NCBI RefSeq assembly: GCF_910592395.1
Contig: NC_088314.1
Location: 11,968,001-12,032,000 of the forward strand
Length of the DNA stretch: 64,000 nucleotides
Origin: Lineus longissimus
Lineage: Eukaryota > Nemertea > Pilidiophora > Heteronemertea > Lineidae
Reading direction: 5' to 3'
Part shown: one piece after another, positions 1 to 11,690 of the stretch
How the letters are laid out: each line of letters begins with the position of its first letter
How positions within the stretch are numbered: position 1 is the first letter of the stretch
Made by a program: the position numbers and the translations under genes
The notes under the pieces: model-generated
The model's input: the letters and a program-made list of their open reading frames with translations, nothing else
Told to the model about the DNA's origin: nothing
Databases searched by the model: none

Positions 1-1837
1 GCATTCAAAACTCTGGCACACGTGGCCCCGTCCAGATGCCTACGTATCTTCGTAAGTCTGTGGATATGGAAGTATAGTGATTTGACTGTGTTTTACAGAC
101 TGGACACCTAGAATAGGACCAGCAACTGATTCTTAATACTAGTGTAAACTGGGTAGTGTTTGCAACCATTTTCTGTTTGCAAATTTAGGGAAAACGCCAA
201 CTTTGAACTTGTTAACATTTCAACTCTAATGCATTATAACCATTAAATTTTGACAACAAACGCGTAATTTAGTCTACGCCAAATGAAAAATGCCCAAGTT
301 CGCAACACTGGGCTTTGAGAACAATACCCTGTTTACACTACAGTAACCTTGTCACAAATTAGGACTTTAATTTGTCATGTCACCAAGCCACTGAATACTA
401 TCCTCATGCTTGGCTTCATTTCAATGAAAGAACTGAGAATGAGTTGTTGGCTAGCCTCAAGAAATTTGGATGCATGTTAAGTTGCAGCTTGGGTTATCTA
501 ATTTAGAAAATATTCTTTGATTTCAGTGACAAGGTAAGCTGGCCTGCCGGTGACTTAAGTCAGGCTAGTTGCCCAACGCCAACAGAGCACCCATATGATA
601 AATCACCAACTTTCGAACCGCTTACTTTTTCAAGCAGCCAGGCTCTAGAAAATGTTTCAAGCCACAACATTAGTTTTAAAGGCGAGGAAAGATTAACGTT
701 GTGGGTACCACTTCAATCAATGATGTCACTGGTGGGGTGTGCCACCAATAAAACTCAATTTGGACTGCATATCCGCGAAGCTAAAATGTACGCCCTCGAC
801 AACTCAAGCAAATACTGTTACTATAAAAACTCACCGATCACTCTCTTGATCTTGATCCAGATTCCACTGCTCTAGGTTCGAGTCATTCCTGTTATGACTG
901 GCTGGTCCTGCTATCCTCCGTGTCCAGCTACGGTTTTGTCGGTTTAACATATATACAACACATAAATCTTAGTCCATGGAACTTTGCGTAAAATCACGTC
1001 AACCGGCCAGGTTGCTTCAACAAATAAACCTCCACTTCCGAATCTCGATTATTTATGGTTGTGGCGCTCCATAGACCATTCACACGAATATATAAACTAC
1101 TCACGAACCACGCGCATTTTAAGGTTGCACTGCGGTTATTCAACTGAACTTATACACAAATGGTTGTCACTGTACAAACACGGCGAAAACGATATTCTAT
1201 ATACACTAAAAGTCCTTGATTAAGACATATAACGAAGACGCGATGAGCTAGCTCGCTTAATAAATAAAACGCGCTGACGGTCTCTAAAGGTGAAGGTTGT
1301 ACAACGCAACGCTCGAGGCACGCAAACTTGCTTACCGCGAAATCACTATGAAAAACGAGAATCTTCGATGACGATATCTGAACATGACAACTTCTACTTC
1401 CACGTTCAACGTCTTCCTTGCTATCTAATTTATCGATGTAACGAGATTGTCTCCCGAATTGAGCAATGTTAAGTCCCAAATCTGGCACTAATCGATGGAT
1501 CACACTCAAAATGAATCACCACTAAAACCGAAACATCCAGCACTCCCCCGTCTCATCAACTAGTTTCTTACTGGTCTCAGTCGCCAGTTTTGACTTCGCC
1601 GGAGCAGTCACCACAATACTTTTTACGCCACTGAGTGCGACAATAGCAACATGCATAATACCATGTAACATCAGCTGGGATTGTAGACTCCTTTTTAGTC
1701 CATTACAATACATCATCCTAAATCGTCCGTAGTGTAGGTGTGTGATACAGCCATGTGAAAGTGATAACGGAAAATTATTACACTCCAGGAATTGTATGCT
1801 TAGCAATGACAAAAACTATATTTTAAGTCCTTTTTAC
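1..1837. other. AT-rich DNA with no recognised feature
   Basis: I find no coding region, RNA gene or repeat that I can support here. The only open frames are short (under 120 codons), overlap on both strands and carry no motif. A GGTTCGAGTC word near 877 resembles a tRNA B box, but there is no matching A box or cloverleaf. Confidence 0.5.
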
Positions 1838-2800
1838 CCCTCAGCCCAAATGGGCTAGAGGGGTACTGTCGTCCCGTGCGCCGTCCGTCTGGGTGGGTGG
1901 GCGGGCGGGCGTCTGCTACTTGGTTTCCGCCGATTTCTAGGAGACAGCTTTGACAATCAATTCAATTTTTGGTATATGCATTGGGGGTGACTAGAGGAAG
2001 GTTCCTTTCGAAAACGGGCTTGTTCCAATTGTCAATATGGCCACCAGGGCGGCGTGTTTGAAATTGGTTTCCGTCAATTTCGAGGAGAACCGTTCGTCCA
2101 ATTAAATTAATTTTTGGTATATATGTTGAGGGTGACTAGAGCAAGGTTCCTTTCGAAAACGGGCTCGTTCTGATTATCAATATGGCCACTAGGGCGGCGT
2201 GCTGGAAATCGGCTTCCGTCAATTTCGAGGAGAACCGTTCGTCCGATCAAATTCATTTGTGGTATGTTTGTTGGGGGTGACTAGAGGAAGATTCCTTTCG
2301 AAAACCGGCTCGTTCTGATTCTCAATATGGTCACTAGGGCGGCGTGCTTGAAATCGGTTTCCATCAATTTCGAGGAGAACCGTTCGTCCGATTAAATTCA
2401 TTTTTGGTATGTACGTTGATGGTGACGACTAGAGCGAGGTTCCTTTTGAAAACGGGCTCGTTCCGATTATCAATATGGCCACTAGGGCGGTGGCTTGAAA
2501 TCGGTTTCCGTCAATTTCGAGGAGAACCGTTCGTTCAATCAAATTCATTTTTGGTATGTACGTTGGGGGTGACTAGAGGAAGCTTCCTTTCGAAAACCGG
2601 CTCGTTCTGATTCTCAATATGGTCACCAGGGAAACGTGCTTGAAATCGGTTTCCATCAATTTCGAGGAGAACGGCTTGGAGGATGGAATCAATTTTTAGT
2701 GGGTGTAGGCCTAATGCAGTTTTGTAAGGGGAAGGTTCCTTTCGAAAATCAGCGCGATTCGAAATTCAATATGGCCGCCACGCTCACATCCTCAAAATAG
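1838..2800. repeat. Degenerate tandem array, about 146-bp unit
   Basis: The shared word GAGGAGAACCGTTCGT recurs at about 2081, 2227, 2372 and 2519, with a decayed copy near 2666, giving a period of 145-147 bp and five to six copies. Each unit also carries a CAATATGGCCACTAGGG stretch and GGGGGTGACTAGAGGAAGG. The array starts after a short inverted repeat (CAGCCCAAATGGGCTAG, about 1842) and a G-rich CCGTCCGTCTGGGTGGG segment, which suggests it belongs to a larger dispersed element. Open frames running through the array are by-products of the repeat. Confidence 0.85.
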
Positions 2801-2879
2801 GTTTCCACAATTTTAATTTCTATATGCAAACTAGCCACTCCACTAAGCCAACTTCACCATTATCTGACCTTCAACCTTA

Positions 2880-4170
2880 ATAGGCTGAGGGGTTATGCTC
2901 GCTTTGCGATGCTATTTTTTGAGTTTGAACTTTGTTGTCCCCCGGAGCTTGTGTAGGGGGACATGGTACTAGTACATGGTACCAACTTTGTGCTCGTTTC
3001 AACCCTACAGCTTCTAAACGACTCAAGCAATTTAATAGATATTTGGTGGAAGGAGTGAAGGACATCTGAAGATGTGTCCCACTAAAAATCATCCCGGTCA
3101 GATTCCCGGCCTGGCCAGTAGGGGGCAAAATGTCACTCACCGGACGCACATTTCCCTTCCGCTCTATAACTTCTGAACGACAAAATATTTTGGGTTGAAA
3201 TTTGGTGTGCTGATAGAGGGTGTGCCAAAGGTGTGTCACGTCGAAAAATCAGCCGAGTTTAATTCTCCATTTTGCCACCAGGGGGCCAAAACCAAAAACA
3301 CATAAAGTGTTAGGACTCGCTTAATATTCGTCCGATCTTTACCATATTTTTATGGTAGACTAAGCCAACAAAGGAACACGATATATCACTCGGGTTTTTA
3401 GTTTCATTCATATTTCTGCCCTATAGGGGCGCTTCCTGAAAATCATGAAAATTCCCTTCCGCTCTGTAACTTCTGAATGACAAAATATTTTGGATTGAAA
3501 TTTGGTGTGCTGATAGAGGGCGGGACAAAGGTATGTCGCGTCGAAAAATTGGCCAAGTTTGATTCTTGATTTGGCCAAAACCAAAAGCACATTAAGTATC
3601 TTTACCAAATTTTTATGGTAGACTAAGCCTACAAAGGTACACGATATATCATTCGGGTTTTTAGCTTCATCCATTTTTCTGCCCTATAGGGGGCGCTTCC
3701 TGAAAATCATGAAAATTCCCTTCCGCTTTGTTACTTCTGAACAACAAAATTTTTTGGATTGAAATTTCGTGTGCTGATAGAGGGTGAGCCAAAGGTGTGT
3801 CGCGTTGAAAAATCGGCCGAGTTTCATTCTCGATTTGTCCAGGGGACCAAAACCAAAAACACATAAAATGTTAGAACTCGCTTGATATTTCTCCGATCTT
3901 TACCTAATCTTTATGGTAGACTAGGCTAACAAAGGTACACAATATATCTCTCGAGTTTTTAGTTTCATACATTTTTCTGCTCAATAGGGGGCACTTCCTG
4001 AAAATCATGAAAATTCCCTTCCGCTCTGTAACTTCTGAACGACAAAATATTTTGGCTTGAAATTTGGTGGGTACGTTACTGAATCGGCCGAGTTCGATTC
4101 TCGACTTGGCTACCAAGGGCAGAAAAACCACTGCAGTGCAGTGCAGTATTACCAGTAGCCTTACCACGCT
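2880..4170. repeat. Degenerate tandem array, units of about 263-299 bp
   Basis: The word CCCTTCCGCTCTGTAACTTCTGAA, or a close variant, recurs near 3155, 3454, 3717 and 4015. Each copy is followed by GACAAAATATTTTGG, and most by TTGGTGTGCTGATAGAGGG. Unit length varies between 263 and 299 bp because of indels, so this is an old array. It lies directly after the 146-bp array and may be part of the same composite element. Nothing in it looks coding. Confidence 0.8.
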
Positions 4171-4544
4171 TCATGCTGATTTGATGAGTAAATCATGTGT
4201 AGCAGTGTATTGATGTACATACATGACGTGTTGACAAATTTCATTGGTATAACAGCCATTTTTTTCTTTGGTTACTTTTGTTTTTTCAGATTTTTTTTCT
4301 CTCCAAACTATTTAAATCAGATTCACAATATGCATGTTCTACCTATAGTCACAGGTGACAAGTTCACGATTTTACTTGATCTAATGCATTGGAGAATCAG
4401 ACAACCCCGATTTAAATGAAATTTAACAGATGGATACATACCAGTAACTATTCTGCCTTTTGGAGGCATGCGACTCGCCAATAGCCCCTCTACTTTCCAT
4501 TTGTTGTGGTTATTTGCCTTCTTCCTCAAAGCATACGACAGTGC
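4171..4544. other. Spacer with no recognised feature
   Basis: A T-rich stretch (about 4255-4310) and short open frames only. It ends at the left LTR edge of Ty3-A. I see nothing else that I can support. Confidence 0.4.
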
Positions 4545-4700
4545 TGTAGCATATCTATGGCTACTTGATTCTCAAAGGAATAAACGGCTAGAGAATTCTT
4601 TCAACATGAACACAGAAGTAACTTTATTGATAATACGCATGCGCAAACCATGGCGCCAAATATGAATGCAAGTAACACAAGATATTCAAAATATACTACA
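4545..4700 (-). repeat. 3' LTR of Ty3-A, short, about 156 bp
   Basis: The segment starts TGTAGCATATCTATGG and ends ATACTACA, giving TG...CA ends. On the minus strand it is directly preceded by a polypurine tract, AAAGGGGAAGCAG (4701-4713). The first 18-19 bp recur at 27315 at the opposite edge of the element. The other LTR is cut off after that, so the full length of 156 bp cannot be checked against a second copy. Confidence 0.65.
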
Positions 4701-4923
4701 CTGCTTCCCCTTTAAAGAGAAAATTGTAGAACTCACTGCTTTCCCTTCAAAAAGGAAATTGTAGAAACACCCTTTTAGCTGAAGCTCTATACACATGTAC
4801 TGATCACTCAAATTTGTAATTACACATCAGAATGAATAACAAGTTTCAAGAATTAAGTCTAATTATTTCTCACAAGTCAACTTTCCCACTCAAATTTCTG
4901 AGTAGCTTACTTATCCTCACAGA

Positions 4924-6267
4924 TCAACCTTCGTGGTGGTTTGTAACCCTGGTTGATCGTCTCACTACATGCTCAGGAGAAGTCTGTGCCACCTGAACTG
5001 GATCATGATTTGATCCCCCAGAATTCACTTCTCTAGAAATTTCCGCACCTTGTACCCCAGCTTCTGGCAACATGCCAGCATTCGTCAAACAAACATCAAC
5101 TGGAGGAGTGAGTGTGTCAGGAATTTGGATAGTAGGTGCCTGTGGATCAGGCAACTCCTCTGTGGATTCTGCCTCAAAAACCTTCACCAAATGGTCCCCA
5201 TGGACCATTTTGGTCACCTGGCCAAATAGTTTCCTGGCCAAATAGAACCTTTAACCTCAACTATTGATCCTAACACCCGTTTACTCAATCTACTTTGGGC
5301 CCTAGTGTTTTTCACTCTCACGACATCACCCAACTCAAAATTTCCCTCAACCTTTCTAGTTCTGTCTTTTCTAAAGACCGTTTCTGGGATTCCTGTTTCT
5401 GTTGAACCGCCTTAGACAAGTATGGGTTTATTAAATTCAATCGAATTCTGAGCTGTCTCTTAAAGAGAAACTCTGCTGGACTCACCCAAGTGGTACTCTG
5501 TGGTCTGGTTCTATACCTCAGCAAGAAATCAGCAATTCTATGCTTCAAGGAACGCTTCTTATTACCTTCCAAAACCTGTTTGGTGAAACTCTCTTTGAAT
5601 ACTCTTGCTGTACGCTCTGCAGCCCCATTGGAGGCAGGATGGTAGGGTGCAACCAACACATGTTTTATACCATTGGTTTTCATGAAGTTTCTTAACTCAC
5701 TCGCAGTGAATTGAGGCCCGTTGTCTGACACTAACTGCTCTGGTAACCCATGCTGGGCAAAAATCAGCAGTAGAATTCTGACGCATTGGCTTAATTTCAA
5801 TCCATTTAGAGTAACTGTCTAGTATAAGAACTGAAAAATGTTCCTTCTTGTCCTCACAAAAATAAATGTGTACTCTCTGAAATGGACGCGAAGGCCACAA
5901 CCATGGCTGTAAAGGACGTTTTGGTAGGAGTCTGTCTCACTTGTTGACATACCGAACAGGATTTAACCCGTTCCTAAATATTGGCATCCAAATTGGGCCA
6001 CCATATGTAGCTTGGAGCTAAAGCCTTCATGCTTCACACACCCGGATGCTCCCAATGGAGTTCAACTAAAACATGATTCTGCAGTTTCTTAGGAACAATC
6101 ACCCTTGAGCCCCAGAGGACACATCCTTGTTCACAAGACAACTGGTCACGCCTTTGAAAATAGGGCCTAAAAGTAACGGAAAGTTTTCCTGCATCACTCG
6201 GCCACCCATTTAGTAGAAATTGATGGACCCTGCTCAAAATTGGGTCGAACTCAGTTGCCCTAGTCAC
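4924..6267 (-). pseudogene. Ty3-A integrase and C-terminal tail, broken
   Basis: Minus-strand frames carry, in order, the HHCC-side region (6267-6034), the core strand with SDNGPQF and the PYHPASNGAAER glutamate motif (5800-5318), and a basic C-terminal tail containing a GDVVRVKN segment (about 5340-5250) and STRV near the end (4924). The core shows the D-x-E spacing of the second and third catalytic residues, and the first Asp block sits upstream in a shifted frame near 5850. The frame is interrupted at least three times. The domain order fits a K02A2.6-like Ty3 polyprotein. It is followed directly by the polypurine tract and LTR. Confidence 0.85.
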
Positions 6268-6545
6268 ATGTTATACAATACAATACAATACATGATTTCT
6301 AGTGCGCCCTTCCAGGTTGCCCTGCTCAAAGAAAAACACCTACATGAAAAATAGCCAGGACTTTAGGGCGGACTTGAATTGCATCAGATCAGTGATTGAT
6401 CTGATGGGGGCTGGGAGTTGGTTCCAGAGTTTGGGACCTGCAACGGAGAAGCTTCTGTCACCATACCGAGATTTTGTTTGAGGGACAATGAAAAGCTCTG
6501 AGCAGGACAACCTGGTAGGACGCACTCTGGCTTTTATAGCAAAGA
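6268..6545 (-). mobile_element. CR1/L2-type LINE 3' end inserted in Ty3-A
   Basis: The minus-strand frame 6525-6340 encodes the standard last segment of CR1/L2-type ORF2, with YGDRSFSVAGPKLWNQLP, IRS and a final FKSALKSWLF. It is followed by a short 3' UTR and an ACAATACAATACAATAC microsatellite tail (about 6272-6290), the usual 3' end of such LINEs. It lies exactly between the RNase H and the integrase of Ty3-A, so it is a 5'-truncated insertion that postdates that element. I could not define a clean target-site duplication. Confidence 0.8.
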
Positions 6546-6559
6546 CCGGACCCCTTAGC

Positions 6560-7066
6560 TCCTACCTTACTCAACTCAGGATTTGGTAATCGCGAAAGAG
6601 CATCACAGTTGGCATGGGACGCTGAGTCCCTGTACTCAATGTCATGATTGTAAGCTGATAGTATCAGGGCCCATCTCTGCATTGTTGCAGCAGCAATGGT
6701 TGGGATGCCAGATTTGGGACCAAGTATAGCCAATAAAGGCTTGTGATCTGTGACCAATGTGAATTTCCTCCCATAGAGGAAATCATGGAATTTCTTAACT
6801 CCGAAAATCAAGGACAGCGCCTCACATTTGTTCATAGTTCTGGATGCATTCCTCACCAGATTCAAATTCATGTGAAAGCACGGCCCCTAAACCGTAGTAT
6901 GAAGCATCGCACGCCAACTTCAACTTCTTTTTTGGGTCATAATGGACCAACAGTGTTTCACTTGTCAGATGCTGTTTGCAATTTTCAAATGACGCTTGAC
7001 ACTCACTTGACCAGTTCCATTTTACTTCTTTTTAAGAAGCTCATGAAGAGGATTTAATACCGTAGC
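6560..7066 (-). pseudogene. Ty3-A RT tail and RNase H
   Basis: The frame at 6871-6560 shows the Ty3 RNase H: a MNKCEALSLIFGVKKFHDF block, the FTLVTDHKPLL motif and a CDALSRLP end. Just upstream, in shifted frames, is the RT connection region (LNPLHELLKK at about 7050-7020) and a CDASYYGLGAVL-type RNase H start. There are at least two frameshifts. The block starts abruptly at the left end of the large insertion, where the preceding part of the RT is missing. That part is found at 25379 onward. Confidence 0.85.
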
Positions 7067-8863
7067 CATTTTATGTCGTTCATACCCAGGTCAGACTTTT
7101 GCATGGGTACTCTTATCGGACACACCCGAGAAAAAAAATAATCTATTTATAAAAGGCAGGGATAAATTGGTTGAACAGTGGTAAACAAGACAGCATACCC
7201 TATCTCTTCACTGATCACTTCATCAACGGTTGTGATAGTCTAGAGATCTACATAGGACTTTTACTAAACGCCATGGTGATACACGGACATTGTCCAACCA
7301 AATTCGAGAGCACTCGGGTCATCCCAATCCCGAAAGATAAGAAGAAGTCTTTAAATTCCTCTGACAACTACCGGGGTATATCTCTCAGCAGTATCATGGG
7401 GAAGATCCTTGATAATGTTATCATAAAGCACCATCACGATGCCCTGAGATCAAATGACGCTCAGTTTGGCTTTAAAAAGAATCTGTCAACGGCTAGCTGC
7501 GCATCTATAGTAAACGAAGTAGTGGGATATTACAATGGGAGAAATTCGCCAGTATATTGCATAACCCTTGATGCAAGTAAAGCGTTCGACTGCGTACACT
7601 TTGTTAAGTTGTTCCGGAAGCTCATAAAAAACGGAATCTGTCCATTAATGGCGAGGTTTTTGGCATACCAGTACAGTAATCAACGGATTTGTGTTAAATG
7701 GGGCGAATTCGTATCGGATTCATTTACCGCGACGAACGGGGTGAAACAGGGTGGGGTGTTATCCCCCATTCTTTTCAATATTTACATAGATCAGCTTCTT
7801 GTAGACCTACAACATTCAAAGATCGGGTGTAGAGTAGGTCATATGTATGTGGGGGTATTTGCTTATGCAGATGACATTATACTCCTTGCACCAACGGTAC
7901 TATCACTGACAAAGATGTTGAAAATGGCAAAGGTTTTTTCAAATGACTATATGATTAAATTCAATATGACTAAAAGTGGTTTCATGGTTTTTCCCGGGAG
8001 TTGTGATGTCAGGGTGGAATTCATAGTCTTCGACGGAGTGAGGTTAAATGCAAAACAGGTTGAGACGCATCTGGGTTTCCCCCTAGGGCCCAATACCGAC
8101 CAGCTGAGAATCGATGCAGGAATAAACAACTTGTATAAGCGTACCAACATGGTTTTGGCTCGTTTTGGGCATGCTTCAGCCGAGAGCCGGTATTTTTTGT
8201 TCAAATCTTTTTGCATGAGTATGTATAAGTTTCAATTGTGGGACATAGGAAGTCGACACATGGAGAATTTTTTCACTGCATGGCGGAAGTGCGTCAGGCG
8301 AATAATGAAGTAAACAATGAGAACACACAACAAACTAATTCCTTTAATCATTGGAGACAGTCCCATTGAGCTTCAATTGGAAAGACGATTACTGAGATTC
8401 ATAGAAAACCTTACTAGATCAGGGAACGATTACGTGATGTTATGTATGAATCTAATATTGTATGAGGGTACAACAAGCCTAGGTAGGAACACTACTAGAG
8501 TCTGTCTTAAATATCGTATCAATAAGTTTACGATTAATGTTGGATACCATAACATAGGTGAGGCTGAGTTTAAAGATGAGGATGTACGTGTGACGGCTCA
8601 AGCCCGTGAGTTGTTAGAAAGCCTAGAAAACGGCAACGAAATACTAACACAGGACGAGATAAGGACGATGTTAGAATTTGTATGTACGAGTTAATTTGTA
8701 ATCACGGTGTTTCTTTTTCTTTTCTGTAAATTCTGTAAACTCATGTCAATTTAAATACTCAGTACAATAGTACGAAATAAACATATATATAATAGACAAA
8801 TGATTAGCTAGTTCACGTAGCTACAACCTCTGCCTCGTGAAAGCCACCATTACTCAGTACTTT
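7067..8863. repeat. Left inverted-repeat copy at the edge of the 18-kb insertion, split by a LINE
   Basis: 7067-7131 (GTTCATACCCAGGTCAGACT ... CGGACACACCCGAG) and 8798-8863 (TGATTAGCTAGTTCACGTAG ... ACTCAGTACTT) together match the reverse complement of 25210-25378. A LINE at 7132-8797 separates the two pieces at the point where the right copy reads GAGAAAAATGATTAG. Similarity stops at about 8863, where DIRS-type sequence begins, so the inner end of this copy is missing. The two copies are inverted with the same end facing outward, so they bracket the whole 18.3-kb block. Confidence 0.8.
7132..8797 (+). pseudogene. 5'-truncated LINE with reverse transcriptase
   Basis: The frame 7171-8313 reads a non-LTR reverse transcriptase. 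It opens within the finger region, then shows VIPIPKDKK, NYRGISLSS, DASKAFDCV, NGVKQGGVLSPILFNIY and the catalytic box FAYADDIILL. After an in-frame TAA (8311-8313) the same frame resumes at 8317 and runs to 8694 with the C-terminal segment (THNKLIPLI, then a charged helix). No endonuclease is present, so the copy is 5'-truncated. A 3' UTR with AATAAA near 8777 precedes a short TATATAATA tail. Near-matching A-rich flanks (AAAAATAAT on the left, ACAAATGAT on the right) suggest a target-site duplication. The catalytic residues are intact but the copy cannot be autonomous. Confidence 0.9.
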
Positions 8864-8919
8864 TTCCTCGGCGCATTGTTTAACAATTTTGCTGAGTTTT
8901 TCCCTTCAATTCAGCGGAT

Positions 8920-9494
8920 TAGAGCTTGTTCGGGTTAAAGAAGGACCTCCCGGGGACACCTTTCTGTGGAAGATCATATCTGGACGCAGGTGAGGTTTCG
9001 ACCCGTCCCCCTGGCTGGGAACCCCCCTTCGGGGGTGTACCCCCTGGGGAGGTCTTGACGTCGAGCATCGGTGACCCTGTTTCAGGGATGCTCCGCAAGA
9101 CTTCGGTGCCCCCCTTCTTCGGCGGAAAGGATTCCCGTGGGGACTCTGGACATATTACGTCCTGATCCCTAGGTTTTGGAGTCTGAGCAGGCATTTATTG
9201 ACCAGCTCCTCTAACTCTCCCACATTGAGACCGTTTCTTCTGCCCCTGGATCCGCTCCTGGATTTTTTAGGCAAGTGAGCAGCGCCTCCCCGGGTATTGA
9301 GGCATCTGTTCTCACAGATGTGCTCCCCCGTCCCCCTCCGGGGCTTTCGATGGGGTTGCGACCGCTCTCGTTCTTGGACGTAACTGGCACTGCCAGTCTC
9401 CTCTCTTCGTCTGCGGTTGCCCCGTGGACCACCATCCCAAAAATGGGTGTCTCTGTGAGGCAGCGCATTTCTTCCGGCAGGGAGTTCCACTCAT
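8920..9494 (+). pseudogene. Probable DIRS gag, 5' part
   Basis: GC-rich plus-strand frames (8926-9165 and 9275-9496) read a Pro/Gly/Ser-rich protein with an EQAFIDQLL-LSHIET segment where the frames meet. The assignment to gag rests mainly on position, orientation and composition shared with the DIRS reverse transcriptase at 11985. I do not recognise a diagnostic gag motif. A minus-strand frame over the same bases reads an ELxxxVN-type Arg-rich protein and is likely a shadow of this one. It ends at the junction with the CR1/L2-type LINE. Confidence 0.4.
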
Positions 9495-11690
9495 AAGTGC
9501 GTTAATCACACGGGCACATGTTTTGTAAGTTAAGAACCTTCGAACTTTTGCCAACCTAGAAATCTGGAAATAGACTGATTTGACAACGCTGGATACCTGT
9601 GGAGACATGCTAAGGTGTGTATCAAATTGAGCCCCCAGGTTTCTCACCTGGCTAGAGGCTTGAACCGAGGCAGCACCAATCTGGATGGTAGGGAGTGGCT
9701 GCAACTTCGATATCCTTTGTTTAGAAGCAATGATTATGAAATCTGTTTTCTCATCATTGCCCTTTAGATGGTTGGGTGCAAGCCACCCCCTTACATCACG
9801 CACGCAGTCCTCGGCCTTAGCTATGGCCGCCAGCAGCCCTGTCTGTGAGGTCTCAAACGTTGTGTACAGTTGTACATCATCGACGAAGCAGTGTAGCATC
9901 ATGTCGATGTCTTTCTATGACTGCACCGAGTGGCTGGATATAGAGGGAAAATAAGAGAGGGCCTAGAACTGAACCCTGTTGCATGCCGCAGATGAGGGGT
10001 TTGGCGGCAGACTTCTTGCCATTGATGACAACAGTCTGTGTGCGTAGTGAAAGATAAGACTCGCACCACTCGAGGGCCTTACCAGTGACACCAAGACCGC
10101 GAAGTCTTGAAAACAAGACCCCATGGTCGATGGTGTCAAAGGCGGCGGACATGTCAAGCAGTATCAGTATGACCCCACGGCCAGAATCCAGGGCCCTGTC
10201 GATGTCAGCCTTTATCTTCAGGAGAGCGATCTCCGTACTATGACCAGCTCTATATGCCGACTGGAGGGGGTCGACCGAGTCACTTGCATTCAGGAAACGT
10301 ACCAGCTGCTGGGCGATGACCTTCTCAATAACCTTCCCAATGAAGGGAAGATTCGAGACCGGACGATAGTTCCTTATAGTACTATAGTACTAGTAATATA
10401 GTATAATAGTACGTCCCGGTCGAGACTAGGCTTCTTGAGAAGGGGGGTAACCAGACTTGTCTTCAAACAGTCCGGTACAACTCCTGATGCAATCGACTCA
10501 TTTACACATTTCATGAGAAGGGGTAGTATAGTTGGAATGGGGTCCAGTGCACAGGATTTTGATAGGCGGCTCCGGATGAGTTTCAGCAGCTCTTCCTCGG
10601 TTACTGATTGGAAGGAGGGAAGCATTTGTTCTGGAGGCTCGGCTGTGTCTTTGTGCGGGGTCGCGAACCCCTTGGGAATCTCCAGTATCTTCCCCTCAAG
10701 GAAGACTGCAAAATCATTTGCAAGCTGCAACTCATCATCGCATGTTGGAAGCCGCCGGTCAGTGCCTGTACATAGGAGCCCATTCACAGTGCGGAACATG
10801 TTTCTATTGTCGCAAGTGGTCAGTTTATCATGATAGTACATTCGCTTGGCATTGACAATCATGGATACCACCATCTTACCCTGCTCGTCATACATCTCCC
10901 GATGCACCTCCAAACCAGTTTTCAACCACTGCTTCTCAAGACGTCGTCTAGTTCGACGAGAAGCGTGGATGGTATCATTGTACCAAGGTTTTTTGGTCTG
11001 GCCCTTTAACTTAATGGTTTTCATCAGGGCATGTTTGTCAAGGAGAGTTAGCATTATCTCAGAGTAAGCTAAAGTGGCATTTTCAGCTTTGCCTGGACAG
11101 GCGGCCATTTCTGCAATGTCAGTAGCCAGGGCTGCCTTGTCAATTGATCTCAGTTTCCGTACATTCATCATCTTTGGTGCCAATTTGTTGCACCTGCTGA
11201 GTTTCATGTCAAAAAAGACCCGAAAATGGTCAGATAGGGCCTTGCATGGCTCAACAGTAAAACCCAACAGGGCACTGTCATCTTTGCGAGTAATGATATG
11301 GTCAAGCGTGTTTCCTGACCGATGTGTTGGTTTGTTCACGTGTTGATAAAAGCGATGGGGATCTAAGAGTTCCAGATATCTCAATGTTTCAGAGTCATGT
11401 TTACGGTTCAATTTGATGTTGATATCACCCACAATCATTAGCGGTAAAGTCTCTGAGCTGTACATGTCGAGTAGGTCAGAAAAGTCTCGCAGAAAGCCAT
11501 TAAACGTGTACTTGTTTGTTCTGCTTGGTGGTGGGCGGTACACAAGTGATACTCGTTTTTTCCCATTTATCGTTGTTTCAACCCATTCAAATATCTCGAA
11601 CTGGTCCCGAGCTACAGCCTTGATGCTTACCTCTCGTGTATGAATGATGGCGGTACCACCGGCATGTGAAGCCCGGGCAAAATTTAGGAA
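9495..11690 (-). pseudogene. CR1/L2-type LINE ORF2 fragment (endonuclease plus RT)
   Basis: The minus-strand frame 11690-10408 contains the AP endonuclease C-terminal half (SHAGGTAIIHT, GDINIKLN, GNTLDHI, then SDHFRVFF with the catalytic His), a linker with KPWYND, and the RT start (PLLKKPSLDRDV). A 32-bp insertion at 10376-10407 shifts the frame. The RT then continues through FDTIDHGVL, QGSVLGPLLFSLYI (9877-10152) and, after another 1-bp shift, the catalytic box CFVDD (about 9890), where Ala of the usual YADD is Val. It stops near 9500. The endonuclease N-terminus is missing. The LINE sits inside the DIRS element in reverse orientation. Confidence 0.88.
10376..10407. repeat. 32-bp AT-rich palindromic insertion in LINE ORF2
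   Basis: The run contains the perfect palindrome AGTACTATAGTACT and is otherwise made of ATAGTA-type words. Removing it restores reading of the conserved RT motif on either side, so it is a later insertion of 32 bp, which is not a multiple of three. The exact edges are ambiguous by a few bases because AGT/ATAGT words recur at both sides. Confidence 0.75.

Noticed and set aside
870-890. tRNA-like B-box word GGTTCGAGTC
   Set aside because: No A box at the right distance and no cloverleaf can be drawn.
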